A stretch of DNA of 17,018 nucleotides, taken from positions 1 through 17,018 of the forward strand of contig JBBRIE010000047.1 of assembly GCA_038221545.1 (NCBI GenBank), read 5' to 3'. The notes below the pieces were generated by a model. That model was not told where the DNA came from and did no database searches. It worked only from the letters and a program-made list of their open reading frames with translations. Positions 6,198 to 13,780 of the stretch are shown here, one piece after another (the first letter of the stretch is position 1; every line of letters starts with the position of its first letter). The translations under genes and the position numbers were made by a program. Source of the stretch: JBBQNY01 sp038221545. GTDB taxonomy: Bacteria; Pseudomonadota; Gammaproteobacteria; Xanthomonadales; Ahniellaceae.

Positions 6198-7403
6198 TTA
6201 CTTGAGCTTCGCGGCGCGCCGGAGGTCGTCGGCGCGGTCCGTAAGTTCCCACGAGAACGACGTCGCGGTGTGATCCTTGCCGGCGCTGTCCTTGTAGGTG
6301 ACCTTTGCAGGCGTTCGGCCGAAATGCCCGTAGGCGGCGGTCGGCTGGTAGATCGGATGGATCAGGTCGAGCATCTTGATGATGCCGTACGGGCGCAGGT
6401 CGAAATGCGCGCGGATGAGCTTCTCGATCTGGTCGTCGGCGATCTTGCCGGTGCCGAAAGTCGTCACCGAAATCGATGTCGGCTCGGCCACGCCGATTGC
6501 GTAGCTCACCTGCACTTCGCAGCGTCCGGCGAGGCCCGCGGCGACGACGTTCTTGGCGACGTAACGTGCCGCGTAGGCGGCGGACCGGTCGACCTTGGAC
6601 GGATCCTTGCCCGAGAACGCGCCGCCGCCGTGACGCGCCCAGCCGCCGTACGTGTCGACGATGATCTTGCGGCCGGTCAGACCGCAGTCGCCGACCGGTC
6701 CGCCGATCACGAACTTGCCGGTCGGATTGATGTGGTAGCGCGTGCCCTTGTGCAGCCACTTGGTCGGCAGCACGGGCTTGATGATGGTCTCCATCACGGC
6801 CTCGTGCAGTTCCTTCTGCTTGACGTCGGGCGCGTGCTGGGTCGACAGCACCACGGCGTCGATGGCGACCGCCTTGCCGTTCTCGTAGCGCAGCGTCACC
6901 TGGCTCTTGGCGTCGGGACGCAGCCACTTGATCTTGCCCTTCTTGCGGACCTTTGCCTGCTGCTCGCAGAGGCGATGCGCGAGATGGATCGCGGCCGGCA
7001 TGAAGCTGTCGGTCTCGCTGGTGGCGTAGCCGAACATGAGGCCCTGGTCGCCCGCGCCCTGTTCCTCGGGCTTCTTGCGATCGACGCCTTGGCTGATCTC
7101 GGGGCTCTGCTTGCCGATCAGGTTGATGACGCCGCAGGTGGCGCCGTCGAAACCGACCTCGGAAGAGTTGTAGCCGATGTCGAGGATGACCTTGCGCGTG
7201 AGCGCCTCAAGATCGATCCACGCCTCGGTGGTGATCTCGCCGGCGACGATCGCGACCCCGGTCTTCACCATGGTTTCGCAGGCCACGCGCGCGCGCTTGT
7301 CCTGCCGCAGGATCGCATCAAGGACCGCGTCGGAAATCTGGTCGGCGACCTTGTCGGGATGGCCTTCGGAGACCGATTCGGAGGTGAAGAGCGTGCTGGA
7401 CAT
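6198..7403 (-). CDS. metK: S-adenosylmethionine synthetase (methionine adenosyltransferase)
   Basis: This cytoplasmic enzyme makes SAM from methionine and ATP. The 401-aa product starts at ATG 7403 (MSSTLFTSESVSEGHPDK), as in the family, rather than at the longer in-frame ATG at 7517. AAGGA at 7418-7414, 10 nt upstream, supports this. Family motifs are SEGHPDK (12-18, substrate binding), GAGDQGLMFGYA (116-127), GGPVGDCGLTGRKIIVDTYGG and GGGAFSGKDPSK (phosphate binding). The length is slightly above the roughly 385 aa of E. coli MetK. It is on the same strand as ahcY, about 5.7 kb away, and convergent with the metallopeptidase. A TATTAT hexamer (7455-7450) could be its -10 element. No SAM riboswitch was found in the leader. 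Confidence 0.98.
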   Translation of the reverse strand: MSSTLFTSESVSEGHPDKVADQISDAVLDAILRQDKRARVACETMVKTGVAIVAGEITTEAWIDLEALTRKVILDIGYNSSEVGFDGATCGVINLIGKQSPEISQGVDRKKPEEQGAGDQGLMFGYATSETDSFMPAAIHLAHRLCEQQAKVRKKGKIKWLRPDAKSQVTLRYENGKAVAIDAVVLSTQHAPDVKQKELHEAVMETIIKPVLPTKWLHKGTRYHINPTGKFVIGGPVGDCGLTGRKIIVDTYGGWARHGGGAFSGKDPSKVDRSAAYAARYVAKNVVAAGLAGRCEVQVSYAIGVAEPTSISVTTFGTGKIADDQIEKLIRAHFDLRPYGIIKMLDLIHPIYQPTAAYGHFGRTPAKVTYKDSAGKDHTATSFSWELTDRADDLRRAAKLK

Positions 7404-7449
7404 CGAACGTATATCCTTCAATGCGGATGAAAGGATGGAAAGACCGCGC

Positions 7450-7455
7450 ATAATA
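7450..7455 (-). promoter_or_regulatory. Possible -10 element of the metK promoter
   Basis: TATTAT on the minus strand (7455-7450) lies about 47 nt upstream of the metK start, in the 208-bp divergent region shared with the acyltransferase gene. No good -35 is at the right spacing; TTGACC at 7507-7502 is too far away. The rest of the region shows only the hairpin at 7586-7605. Confidence 0.3.
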
Positions 7456-7585
7456 GCGTAGCGCGATCCATTCCGCTGGGGCCTCGCGTTTTGGCGGAGG
7501 CGGTCAAACGCAGGCACCCAGGCACGTTGTCACCAGCCGGTCGCGTATCCGTCATGAGGATGCAGCGGCGGCGCCATAGCTTGTT

Positions 7586-7605
7586 GTTCCGGCCACCGCC
7601 GGAAC
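7586..7605 (+). promoter_or_regulatory. Perfect hairpin just before the OlsF-like start codon
   Basis: GTTCCGGC-CACC-GCCGGAAC is a perfect 8-bp stem with a 4-nt loop, ending 6 nt before the ATG at 7612. It occupies the place where a ribosome binding site would be; no purine-rich site is otherwise visible. It could be a translational control hairpin or a protein-binding palindrome. No function can be assigned from sequence alone. Confidence 0.4.
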
Positions 7606-7611
7606 GCGCGC

Positions 7612-9366
7612 ATGCTCGACCTCGAAACCGCACTGGCGTCGCGCCACCCGCAGTGGCTCCGGGGGCGACGTGCGCGTATCACTCGCAGCGTGCTGCGCAC
7701 GCTGGTCCGTGCCACCCGCGTCGAGGAGATCGAGGCGTTCGTCGCGGCGCGCCGGCACCTCAAGGGCTTCGCGCTGGTCGAGGCCACGCTTGAATGGCTC
7801 GATTGCCGATACCTGATCGATCAGGTCGAGCTCGCGCGGGTGCCGGAGTCGGGCGCGCTCCTGATCGTCGCGAATCACCCGCTCGGGGCGCTCGACGCAC
7901 TGTCGCTGCTGCACTGCATTGGCCGCGTGCGACGCGACGTGCGGGTGGTGGCCAATGATCTGCTGATGTCGGTCGAAGGGCTGCGCGAGTTGTTGCTGCC
8001 GCTGCGCGTATTTGGCGGCGGCAACGGCGCGCGGCCGCTGCGCGCGATCGAATCCGCGCTTGCGCAGGGCCGGGCCGTGATCGTGTTCCCCGCAGGCGAA
8101 GTGTCGCGGCTGGGTTGGCGCGGCGTGCGCGATCGCCGCTGGCAGCCCGGCGTCGCGCGCATGCTCGAACAGAGCCATGCACCGTTGTTGCCCGTGCACA
8201 TCAAGGCACGCAACTCGGCGTTGTTCTACGGCGCCGCAGCGGCGCACCCCGCGCTCGGCACGGCCTTGCTGCCGCGCGAGATGCTGGCGGGCAAGCGCTT
8301 GCAGCGTGTCGAGTTGCGCATTGGCCTGCCGGTCGTGGCCGATGCCCTGCTGGCGGGCGCGCCGCCTCGACGTGAGCTGCTGGCACGAATGCGCGCGTTG
8401 GTGGAGTCAACCCGGCGTGGCAAGCGCGCTCCGGGGGCCTTTGTTCCGGTCGCGGCCCGGGGTTCGTTGCGACGCTTGCTGGACGGGATCGGCGCGCTCG
8501 AGCGCATCGGCGAAACGCCGGATGGAAGACAGGTTCTGGTCGGCCGCCTCGACGCCGATTCCGCCGTGCTGGATGAAGTCGCGCGGCTGCGCGAGCTGAC
8601 TTTCAGAATGGTCGGCGAGGGCAGCGGCCGCGCCGTCGACCGCGACGCGTTCGACACCTGGTACGACCACATCCTGCTCTGGGATCCGCGCGACCTCGAG
8701 ATCGTCGGCGCCTATCGCGTGGTGACGGGGGCGCGCGCGCTCGACCGGCAGGGCATCAGCGGCTTCTACACGCACACCCTGTTCGAGTTCGATGCGTGCA
8801 TGCTGCCGCTGCTGGAACGCAGCCTTGAGCTCGGCCGCAGTTTCGTGCAGCCGCGTTATTGGGGCTCGCGCAGTCTGGACGAACTCTGGTGCGGCATCGG
8901 CGCGTATCTTCGCCAGCAACCGCAGGTGCGCTATCTGTTCGGACCCGTATCGATGAGCGCGGCGCTGCCGCTGGCTGCCCGGGCGCAGTTGGTGGGATAT
9001 TACGAACATTTCCATGGCGACCCACGTAGCTCCGGTTGGGTGCGCGCGCGCCTGCCATTCCAGGGCGCCACGGAACGCGCGTTCACCGATCTCGACGCGG
9101 CTGCCGCATTTGCCGTGCTGCGCGACAACCTGGCCGCGCTCGGCGCGCGCCCGCCCATGCTCTACAAGCAGTACACGGAACTGTGCGAGCCGGGCGGCGT
9201 GCGTTTCCTCGGGTTCAACGTCGATCGGGAGTTCGCGGATGCGGTCGACGGGCTGGTGCTGGTCGACCTCGCGCGCATGCTGCCGCACAAGCGGCGAAGA
9301 TATCTGGAACCGCGACCACCACGGCGCGCCGCGCTTCGTTCCGCTCCTGAACAGGCGATCGGATGA
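7612..9366 (+). CDS. OlsF-like bifunctional acyltransferase (ornithine lipid type)
   Basis: The 584-aa product joins two acyltransferase modules. Residues about 75-265 form a PlsC/lysophospholipid acyltransferase domain with ANHPLGALDAL (87-97; His89 and Asp95, the HX5D form seen in hemolysin/OlsA-like enzymes) and FPAGEVSR (159-166). Residues about 285-500 form a GNAT-like N-acyltransferase resembling OlsB, with RELTFRMVGEG, LEIVGAYRVVTG, LELGRSFVQPRYW and LDELWCGIGAYL. In OlsF enzymes this order makes ornithine lipids: the C-terminal part N-acylates ornithine and the N-terminal part adds the second acyl chain by O-acylation. The amino acid used here is inferred. A perfect hairpin lies 6 nt before the start. 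The stop overlaps the next gene by 4 nt (ATGA), so the two are co-translated. Other names would be hemolysin-like or GNAT family acyltransferase. Confidence 0.82.
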   Translation: MLDLETALASRHPQWLRGRRARITRSVLRTLVRATRVEEIEAFVAARRHLKGFALVEATLEWLDCRYLIDQVELARVPESGALLIVANHPLGALDALSLLHCIGRVRRDVRVVANDLLMSVEGLRELLLPLRVFGGGNGARPLRAIESALAQGRAVIVFPAGEVSRLGWRGVRDRRWQPGVARMLEQSHAPLLPVHIKARNSALFYGAAAAHPALGTALLPREMLAGKRLQRVELRIGLPVVADALLAGAPPRRELLARMRALVESTRRGKRAPGAFVPVAARGSLRRLLDGIGALERIGETPDGRQVLVGRLDADSAVLDEVARLRELTFRMVGEGSGRAVDRDAFDTWYDHILLWDPRDLEIVGAYRVVTGARALDRQGISGFYTHTLFEFDACMLPLLERSLELGRSFVQPRYWGSRSLDELWCGIGAYLRQQPQVRYLFGPVSMSAALPLAARAQLVGYYEHFHGDPRSSGWVRARLPFQGATERAFTDLDAAAAFAVLRDNLAALGARPPMLYKQYTELCEPGGVRFLGFNVDREFADAVDGLVLVDLARMLPHKRRRYLEPRPPRRAALRSAPEQAIG

Positions 9367-10196
9367 TGCCCGGTTCCGAACCGTCGACGCTGCCCACCGA
9401 CCTGCGCGTGCGCGCACTGTTTATTTCCGACCTGCATCTGGGGTCGCGGCATTGTCAGGCGGCGGCACTGGTGAACTTTCTTGAGCGCGTGCAGTGCGAT
9501 CGCCTGTACCTCGTCGGCGACATCATCGACCTGTGGTGGATGTCGAAGCGCCGCGCGGCCTTTTGCGCGCAGCAGTCGCGGGTGTTCGAGATCATCCGGC
9601 GCAAGGCGCGTGAGGGCACATCGGTCGTGTACGTTCCCGGCAACCACGACCGGCCCCTGCGCGAATTGTGCGGGTTGGCGCTGCCGCGGCTACGCATACG
9701 CCGGCGCGCGATTCACCGGATGCTGGATGGGCGGCGCCTGCTGGTCACGCACGGCGACGAGTTCGACGTCGAGGTTCGCATCGGCCGGGTCGCACGCTGG
9801 CTGGGCGATCACCTCTACACCGTGATTCTCGCCGGCAATCGCGTGCTCAACCGCATGCGCCAGGCGTTCGGCCTGCGCTATTTTTCGCTCGCCGATCTGC
9901 TCAAGCGCCGCAGCGCAGCTGCCGAGCGTTACATCGCGCGCTTTGTCGATGCCTGCATCGCGGACGCCAGGCGTCGTGGCCTGGACGGCATCGTCTGCGG
10001 TCACATCCATCGGCCGGACCTGATCGAGCGCGATGGAATCGTCTACGCCAACGACGGCGACTGGGTCGAGAGTCTGAGTGCGCTGGGCGAGATGCGCGAC
10101 GGGAGTCTGATGCTGTTGCGCTGGCGCAGCGCGCAGGAATCGCCGCTGTTCGAACCCGTGCTGCCGGTTCCGCGCGTACTGCCGATCGCGGCGTAG
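9363..10196 (+). CDS. LpxH-like metallophosphoesterase (UDP-2,3-diacylglucosamine diphosphatase family)
   Basis: The 277-aa product has the complete calcineurin-like metal-binding set: SDLHLG (22-27; Asp23, His25), GDIIDLW (52-58), GNHD (93-96), HGDEFD (130-135) and GHIH (213-216). FDVEVRIGRVARWLGDHLY and the spacing of motifs place it near the LpxH/UDP-2,3-diacylglucosamine hydrolase family. It is longer than the usual roughly 240 aa and divergent enough that it may be a paralogue with another substrate. The start ATG at 9363 overlaps the stop of the acyltransferase gene (ATGA); a second ATG at 9366 is equally possible. Coupling to an ornithine-lipid enzyme suggests a role in envelope lipid remodelling rather than core lipid A synthesis; this is inference. 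A weak hairpin without a T tract (10211-10224) follows. Confidence 0.85.
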   Translation: MMPGSEPSTLPTDLRVRALFISDLHLGSRHCQAAALVNFLERVQCDRLYLVGDIIDLWWMSKRRAAFCAQQSRVFEIIRRKAREGTSVVYVPGNHDRPLRELCGLALPRLRIRRRAIHRMLDGRRLLVTHGDEFDVEVRIGRVARWLGDHLYTVILAGNRVLNRMRQAFGLRYFSLADLLKRRSAAAERYIARFVDACIADARRRGLDGIVCGHIHRPDLIERDGIVYANDGDWVESLSALGEMRDGSLMLLRWRSAQESPLFEPVLPVPRVLPIAA

Positions 10197-10357
10197 GGAC
10201 GCCACAACCAGCCGGGTTGCCGGCCCGAGGAGTGGTTGATCGCGCGGCCTGGCCAGGACCCCATGTGCGTCCGGTTCAGGCGGCGTGTTCAGAATATGGG
10301 CCCGCGCACCGATGCGAACGTACCATTGTATCCGGCGACCTTATATCGGGGACTCAC

Positions 10358-11461
10358 ATGAATCACACGACGAAGCTGGCGTTTGCGGTCGCCGCCATCA
10401 TGGCGTGGGCGTCCGGCACCGGATTCGCTGCGGCCGGCACGGCGACCGTGCTGCAGGGCGGGGTTGCGCGCTGGTCCGGAGGCGATGCCACCGAATGCGG
10501 CATCTTCGGGCGGCGCTATGCGGCGATCGACGGCGTCTGTTACTTCCCGGTCGACATGAAGGCGAAGCCCGGCGTTACCGAAATAGCGCTCTGGGACAAG
10601 AAGGGCGCGCGTACGCTTGGCACGCTGACCGTCACCAAGCGGGAGTGCACCGACACGCAGATCACGCTCGACGACGATAACTACGTGACGGTGAGCGACG
10701 CGAACAAGGTGCGCAGCATCGGGGAACGCGCCCGCATCGTTGCGGCGGTCGCGGGCGGAGCGGGTGATCCGGGTTTCGTCCTGCCGCTCGGCGCGCCGGC
10801 GGAAGGCGTCGTGACCAGGGACCGCAGCGATTTCTGCGAGCTGCGCATCTACAACGATGGCCTGGTGAAAAGCCGCCACACCGGGCTTGACTATGCGCTG
10901 CCGGAAGGCACGCCCGTCATCGCCGGTGCCGACGGAATCGTCACACTCGCCGAAGACCAGTTCTACACCGGCAACACCGTCGTCGTGGATCACGGCGGCG
11001 GGCTTGTCACCATGGTCTTCCATCTCAAGCACATCGCGGTCGAGCAGGGCGCCGCCGTCAGGCGCGGCGAGAGGCTCGCGACCGTCGGCAGCACCGGCCG
11101 GTCGACCGGTGCGCATCTGCACTACGGCGCCCGGTACCAGAACCAGCGGATCGACGTGGGCGCGCTGCTCGGCGATCCGGTGGCCCTGGCGGGCGTCGGC
11201 GAAGGCGTGGCGGCACCGACGGGAGACACTGCCGCGGTGGCTGTCGACAGCGCCTTGCCGAGCAGCGAGGACGCGGCGGGCGAGGACCTGGCGCCGCCGG
11301 CTGCCGCCGCAGCGGCCGGCGACGACAAGGCGGAAGACGCGCAGTCGGCGGAGCAGAGCGGCGATCCGGAAGCCGCGGATGCGGTCGAAACGCAGGCAGA
11401 CGCGCTCGATCAGGAAAAGGCCGCGCAGGACGCGGCCGACGAAGCGGCCATTTTCCAGTAA
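10358..11461 (+). CDS. Exported M23 family peptidoglycan endopeptidase with acidic Ala-rich tail
   Basis: The 367-aa product starts at ATG 10358, preceded by GGGGA at 10348-10352. The in-frame extension upstream is a shadow of the phosphoesterase gene. Residues 1 to about 25 form a signal peptide (KLAFAVAAIMAWASG, then GFAAA). The N-terminal domain (27-130) contains four Cys (47, 61, 97, 160 in the mature chain) that could form disulfides. The M23/LytM domain (about 145-272) has HTGLD (His174, Asp178) and HLH (253-255), which together supply the zinc ligands and catalytic His, plus TPVIAGADGIV and VVVDHGGGLVTMVFHL. All catalytic residues are present, so an active peptidase acting on cell-wall cross-bridges in the periplasm is expected. 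Residues about 275-367 are low-complexity Ala/Asp/Glu, probably disordered. The gene lies 161 bp after the phosphoesterase gene, likely with its own promoter, and is convergent with dusB. Confidence 0.9.
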   Translation: MNHTTKLAFAVAAIMAWASGTGFAAAGTATVLQGGVARWSGGDATECGIFGRRYAAIDGVCYFPVDMKAKPGVTEIALWDKKGARTLGTLTVTKRECTDTQITLDDDNYVTVSDANKVRSIGERARIVAAVAGGAGDPGFVLPLGAPAEGVVTRDRSDFCELRIYNDGLVKSRHTGLDYALPEGTPVIAGADGIVTLAEDQFYTGNTVVVDHGGGLVTMVFHLKHIAVEQGAAVRRGERLATVGSTGRSTGAHLHYGARYQNQRIDVGALLGDPVALAGVGEGVAAPTGDTAAVAVDSALPSSEDAAGEDLAPPAAAAAAGDDKAEDAQSAEQSGDPEAADAVETQADALDQEKAAQDAADEAAIFQ

Positions 11462-11512
11462 GGGTCGATCCGGGAAAGAGGTGCCGCGCGTGCGGCGTAC
11501 GGGCGCGGACCG

Positions 11513-12502
11513 CTACGCCGCCATTCGCGCCGCCACGCCTGCGGACGCTTCGAACCACTCTCCGACCAGCGCACGCTGCGTCGCTGCGCACGTGGTGGTC
11601 TGCATCGCCACCCGCAACTCGCGCAGCTCCGGACGGTCCGCGCAATACCAGCCGATGTGCTTGCGCGCGATGCGCACGCCCGCGTCGGGACCATAGAACG
11701 CGTACAGCGCGTCGACGTGTTGCAGCAGCACCGACCGTACCGATTCGGCGGCCGGCTCCTTGGCCAGCGTCCCGTCGGCAAGGAATTGCGCGATCTCGCG
11801 GAAGATCCACGGCCGACCCTGGGCCGCGCGCCCGAGCATCAGCGCATCGGCCCCGGTGGCGCGCAACACGTCCCGCGCCTGGGCCGGCGTCGCCACGTCG
11901 CCATTCGCGATGACCGGGATGCGCAGCGCCCGCTTGATGGCTGCGATGGTCTCGTATTCCGCGCTGCCCTCGAAGCGGTCCGCGCGCGTCCGCCCATGCA
12001 CCGCGAGCGCCGCGACGCCGCAGTCCTCGGCAATGCGCGCCACCTCGAGGCCGTTGCGACTGTTCGCATCCCAGCCCGTGCGGATCTTGAGCGTGACCGG
12101 GACGTCCACCGCGCGCACCACCGCGCGGAGGATGCGGGCGACCAGCGGCTCGTCGCGCAGCAGCGCGGATCCCGCGTCGATGCGGCACACCTTTTTGGCC
12201 GGGCAACCCATGTTGATGTCGATGATCTGCGCGCCCTCGTCGACATTGAATCGCGCGGCGTCGGCCAGCATCGACGGGTCGTAACCCGCGATCTGCACGC
12301 TGATCGGCGCAGGCTCGCCTTCGTGGTCTCGGCGCAGGCGCGACTTGCGCGTATCGCGCAACGACAGGTCGGCGTGCGTCATCTCGGAGACGCACAGCCC
12401 CGCGCCATGCTGCTTGCACAGCATGCGGAAGGGTTTGTCGGTGACGCCGGCCATGGGCGCGAGGACCAGTGCCGGCGAGATGGTGTAGGGACCGATCTGC
12501 AT
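11513..12502 (-). CDS. dusB: tRNA-dihydrouridine synthase B
   Basis: This FMN- and NADPH-dependent enzyme reduces specific uridines in tRNA to dihydrouridine. The 329-aa product has LAPMAGVTDKPFR (14-26), the catalytic loop INMGCPAKKVC (96-106) with Cys100 as general acid, LKIRTGWD, AVHGRTR and IANGDV (FMN phosphate binding), followed by a helical tRNA-binding domain. The INMGCPAKKV form points to DusB rather than DusA or DusC. Cys106 replaces the Asn usual after KKV in the E. coli enzyme. In many gammaproteobacteria dusB is followed by fis; here it is not, and the gene ends facing the M23 peptidase gene. No ribosome binding site is seen. TAGAAT (12514-12509) ends 6 nt before the ATG, suggesting a leaderless start. 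It begins 47 nt after the alcohol dehydrogenase stop. Confidence 0.95.
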   Translation of the reverse strand: MQIGPYTISPALVLAPMAGVTDKPFRMLCKQHGAGLCVSEMTHADLSLRDTRKSRLRRDHEGEPAPISVQIAGYDPSMLADAARFNVDEGAQIIDINMGCPAKKVCRIDAGSALLRDEPLVARILRAVVRAVDVPVTLKIRTGWDANSRNGLEVARIAEDCGVAALAVHGRTRADRFEGSAEYETIAAIKRALRIPVIANGDVATPAQARDVLRATGADALMLGRAAQGRPWIFREIAQFLADGTLAKEPAAESVRSVLLQHVDALYAFYGPDAGVRIARKHIGWYCADRPELRELRVAMQTTTCAATQRALVGEWFEASAGVAARMAA

Positions 12503-12549
12503 CCGGGGATTCTACCGGCGGCCCACCGTGGGGCGGGCCACCGGGTGTT

Positions 12550-13602
12550 TCAACGGGCCAGCGAGGCGTTGTCCATGACGAAGCGATACTTCACGTCGCT
12601 CTTCAGCATGCGCTCGTAGGCCGCGTCGATCTGCTGCGGGGTGATCATCTCGATCTCGGCGACGATGCCTTTCTCCGCGCAGAAATCGAGCATCTCCTGC
12701 GTTTCCGGCAGGCCGCCGATCAGCGAACCGGCGATGCTGCGACGCCCGAAGATGAGGTTGGCGACGTTGGGAGACGGGTGCGCGTGCTCGGGCACGCCGA
12801 CGAGCACCAGCGCGCCATCCCGCTTCAGCAGGCCGGTGAACGCATCCAGCGAATGGCTGGCTGCAACGGTGTCGAGAATGAAGTCGAAACTGCCGGTGTG
12901 CGCGCCCATCTGCGTCTTGTCCTTCGAGATGACGACCTCGCTCGCACCGAGGTCCAGCGCATCCTGGCGCTTGCCTTCCGACGTCGTGAACGCGACCACG
13001 TGCGCTCCCATCGCGTGGGCGATCTTGATGCCCATGTGCCCGAGGCCGCCAATGCCGACGATGCCGACTTTCTGGCCCGGTCCGACCTTCCAGTGCCGCA
13101 GCGGCGAATAGGTCGTGATGCCCGCGCACAGCAGCGGCGCGACGGCGGCGAGCTGCGCCTCGGGATGGGTGATGCGGAGGACGAACCGGTCGTCGACGAC
13201 GATGTGCTGCGAATAGCCGCCGAGGGTGTGTCCGGGCGCGTCAGGGGTCGGGCTGTTGTAGGTCGCGACGAAACCGTTCTGGCAGTACTGCTCCAGGCCT
13301 TCGTCGCAGGATGCACAACGCTGGCAGCTGCCCACAAGGCAGCCCACGCCAACGGTATCGCCGACCTTGAACCGCTTGATATCGCTGCCCACGGCGGTGA
13401 CATGGCCGACGATCTCGTGGCCAGGGACGCAGGGGTACACGGTGCCGGGCCATTCGGATCGCACCGTGTGCAGGTCGGAATGGCAGACGCCGCAAAACGC
13501 GATGTCGATCGCGACGTCGCGCGGGCCCGGCGCTCGCCGTTCGATCGCAATCGGCTCCAGCGGCTTGTCGGCTGCGTGGGCGCCGTAGGCTTGGGTGGTC
13601 AT
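12550..13602 (-). CDS. Zinc-dependent NAD(P) alcohol dehydrogenase, YahK/cinnamyl alcohol dehydrogenase type
   Basis: The 350-aa medium-chain dehydrogenase probably reduces aldehydes to alcohols with NADPH. Catalytic zinc ligands are Cys40 (in FCGVCHSDLH), His62-Glu63 (GHE) and Cys159 (LLCAG). Structural zinc ligands are Cys93, Cys96, Cys99 and Cys107 (SCQRCASCDEGLEQYC). The Rossmann motif is GIGGLGHMG (183-191), and FTTSEGKRQDAL matches the family cofactor site. Length and motifs match E. coli YahK, a broad aldehyde reductase. AAGGA at 13615-13611, 8 nt before ATG 13602, supports the start. The 178-bp gap to the ribokinase stop (13603-13780) holds a TTGCCGGCAA palindrome (13723-13732) and a TAGTAT -10-like site, so it probably has its own promoter. 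Substrate range cannot be read from sequence. Confidence 0.93.
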   Translation of the reverse strand: MTTQAYGAHAADKPLEPIAIERRAPGPRDVAIDIAFCGVCHSDLHTVRSEWPGTVYPCVPGHEIVGHVTAVGSDIKRFKVGDTVGVGCLVGSCQRCASCDEGLEQYCQNGFVATYNSPTPDAPGHTLGGYSQHIVVDDRFVLRITHPEAQLAAVAPLLCAGITTYSPLRHWKVGPGQKVGIVGIGGLGHMGIKIAHAMGAHVVAFTTSEGKRQDALDLGASEVVISKDKTQMGAHTGSFDFILDTVAASHSLDAFTGLLKRDGALVLVGVPEHAHPSPNVANLIFGRRSIAGSLIGGLPETQEMLDFCAEKGIVAEIEMITPQQIDAAYERMLKSDVKYRFVMDNASLAR

Positions 13603-13780
13603 CGGATCGTTCCTTGCTCGTGTGGGTGTGAGGTCGCCGTCGCATTGTCCCGCGCCGGAGGACGCTTGCGTCGATCGGTCGGCCCATCGGCCGGCGGGGC
13701 CCAGCCAATACTAAACGTTGGGTTGCCGGCAATGCGCGCGGTTGCGGCAGGATACGAGAGGGTGTTGCAGAAGCGCGTTG

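Noticed and set aside
7404..7611. SAM riboswitch before metK
   Set aside because: No SAM-I, SAM-II or SAM/SAH type core could be recognised; only a -10-like site and the hairpin near the divergent gene are present.
9668..10357. Upstream in-frame extension of the M23 peptidase
   Set aside because: It overlaps the phosphoesterase gene, has shadow composition, and the signal peptide with ribosome binding site at 10358 defines the start.
11483..11496. GCCGC-GCGT-GCGGC hairpin between the M23 peptidase and dusB as terminator
   Set aside because: The stem is only 5 bp and there is no T tract on either strand, so it is not supported.
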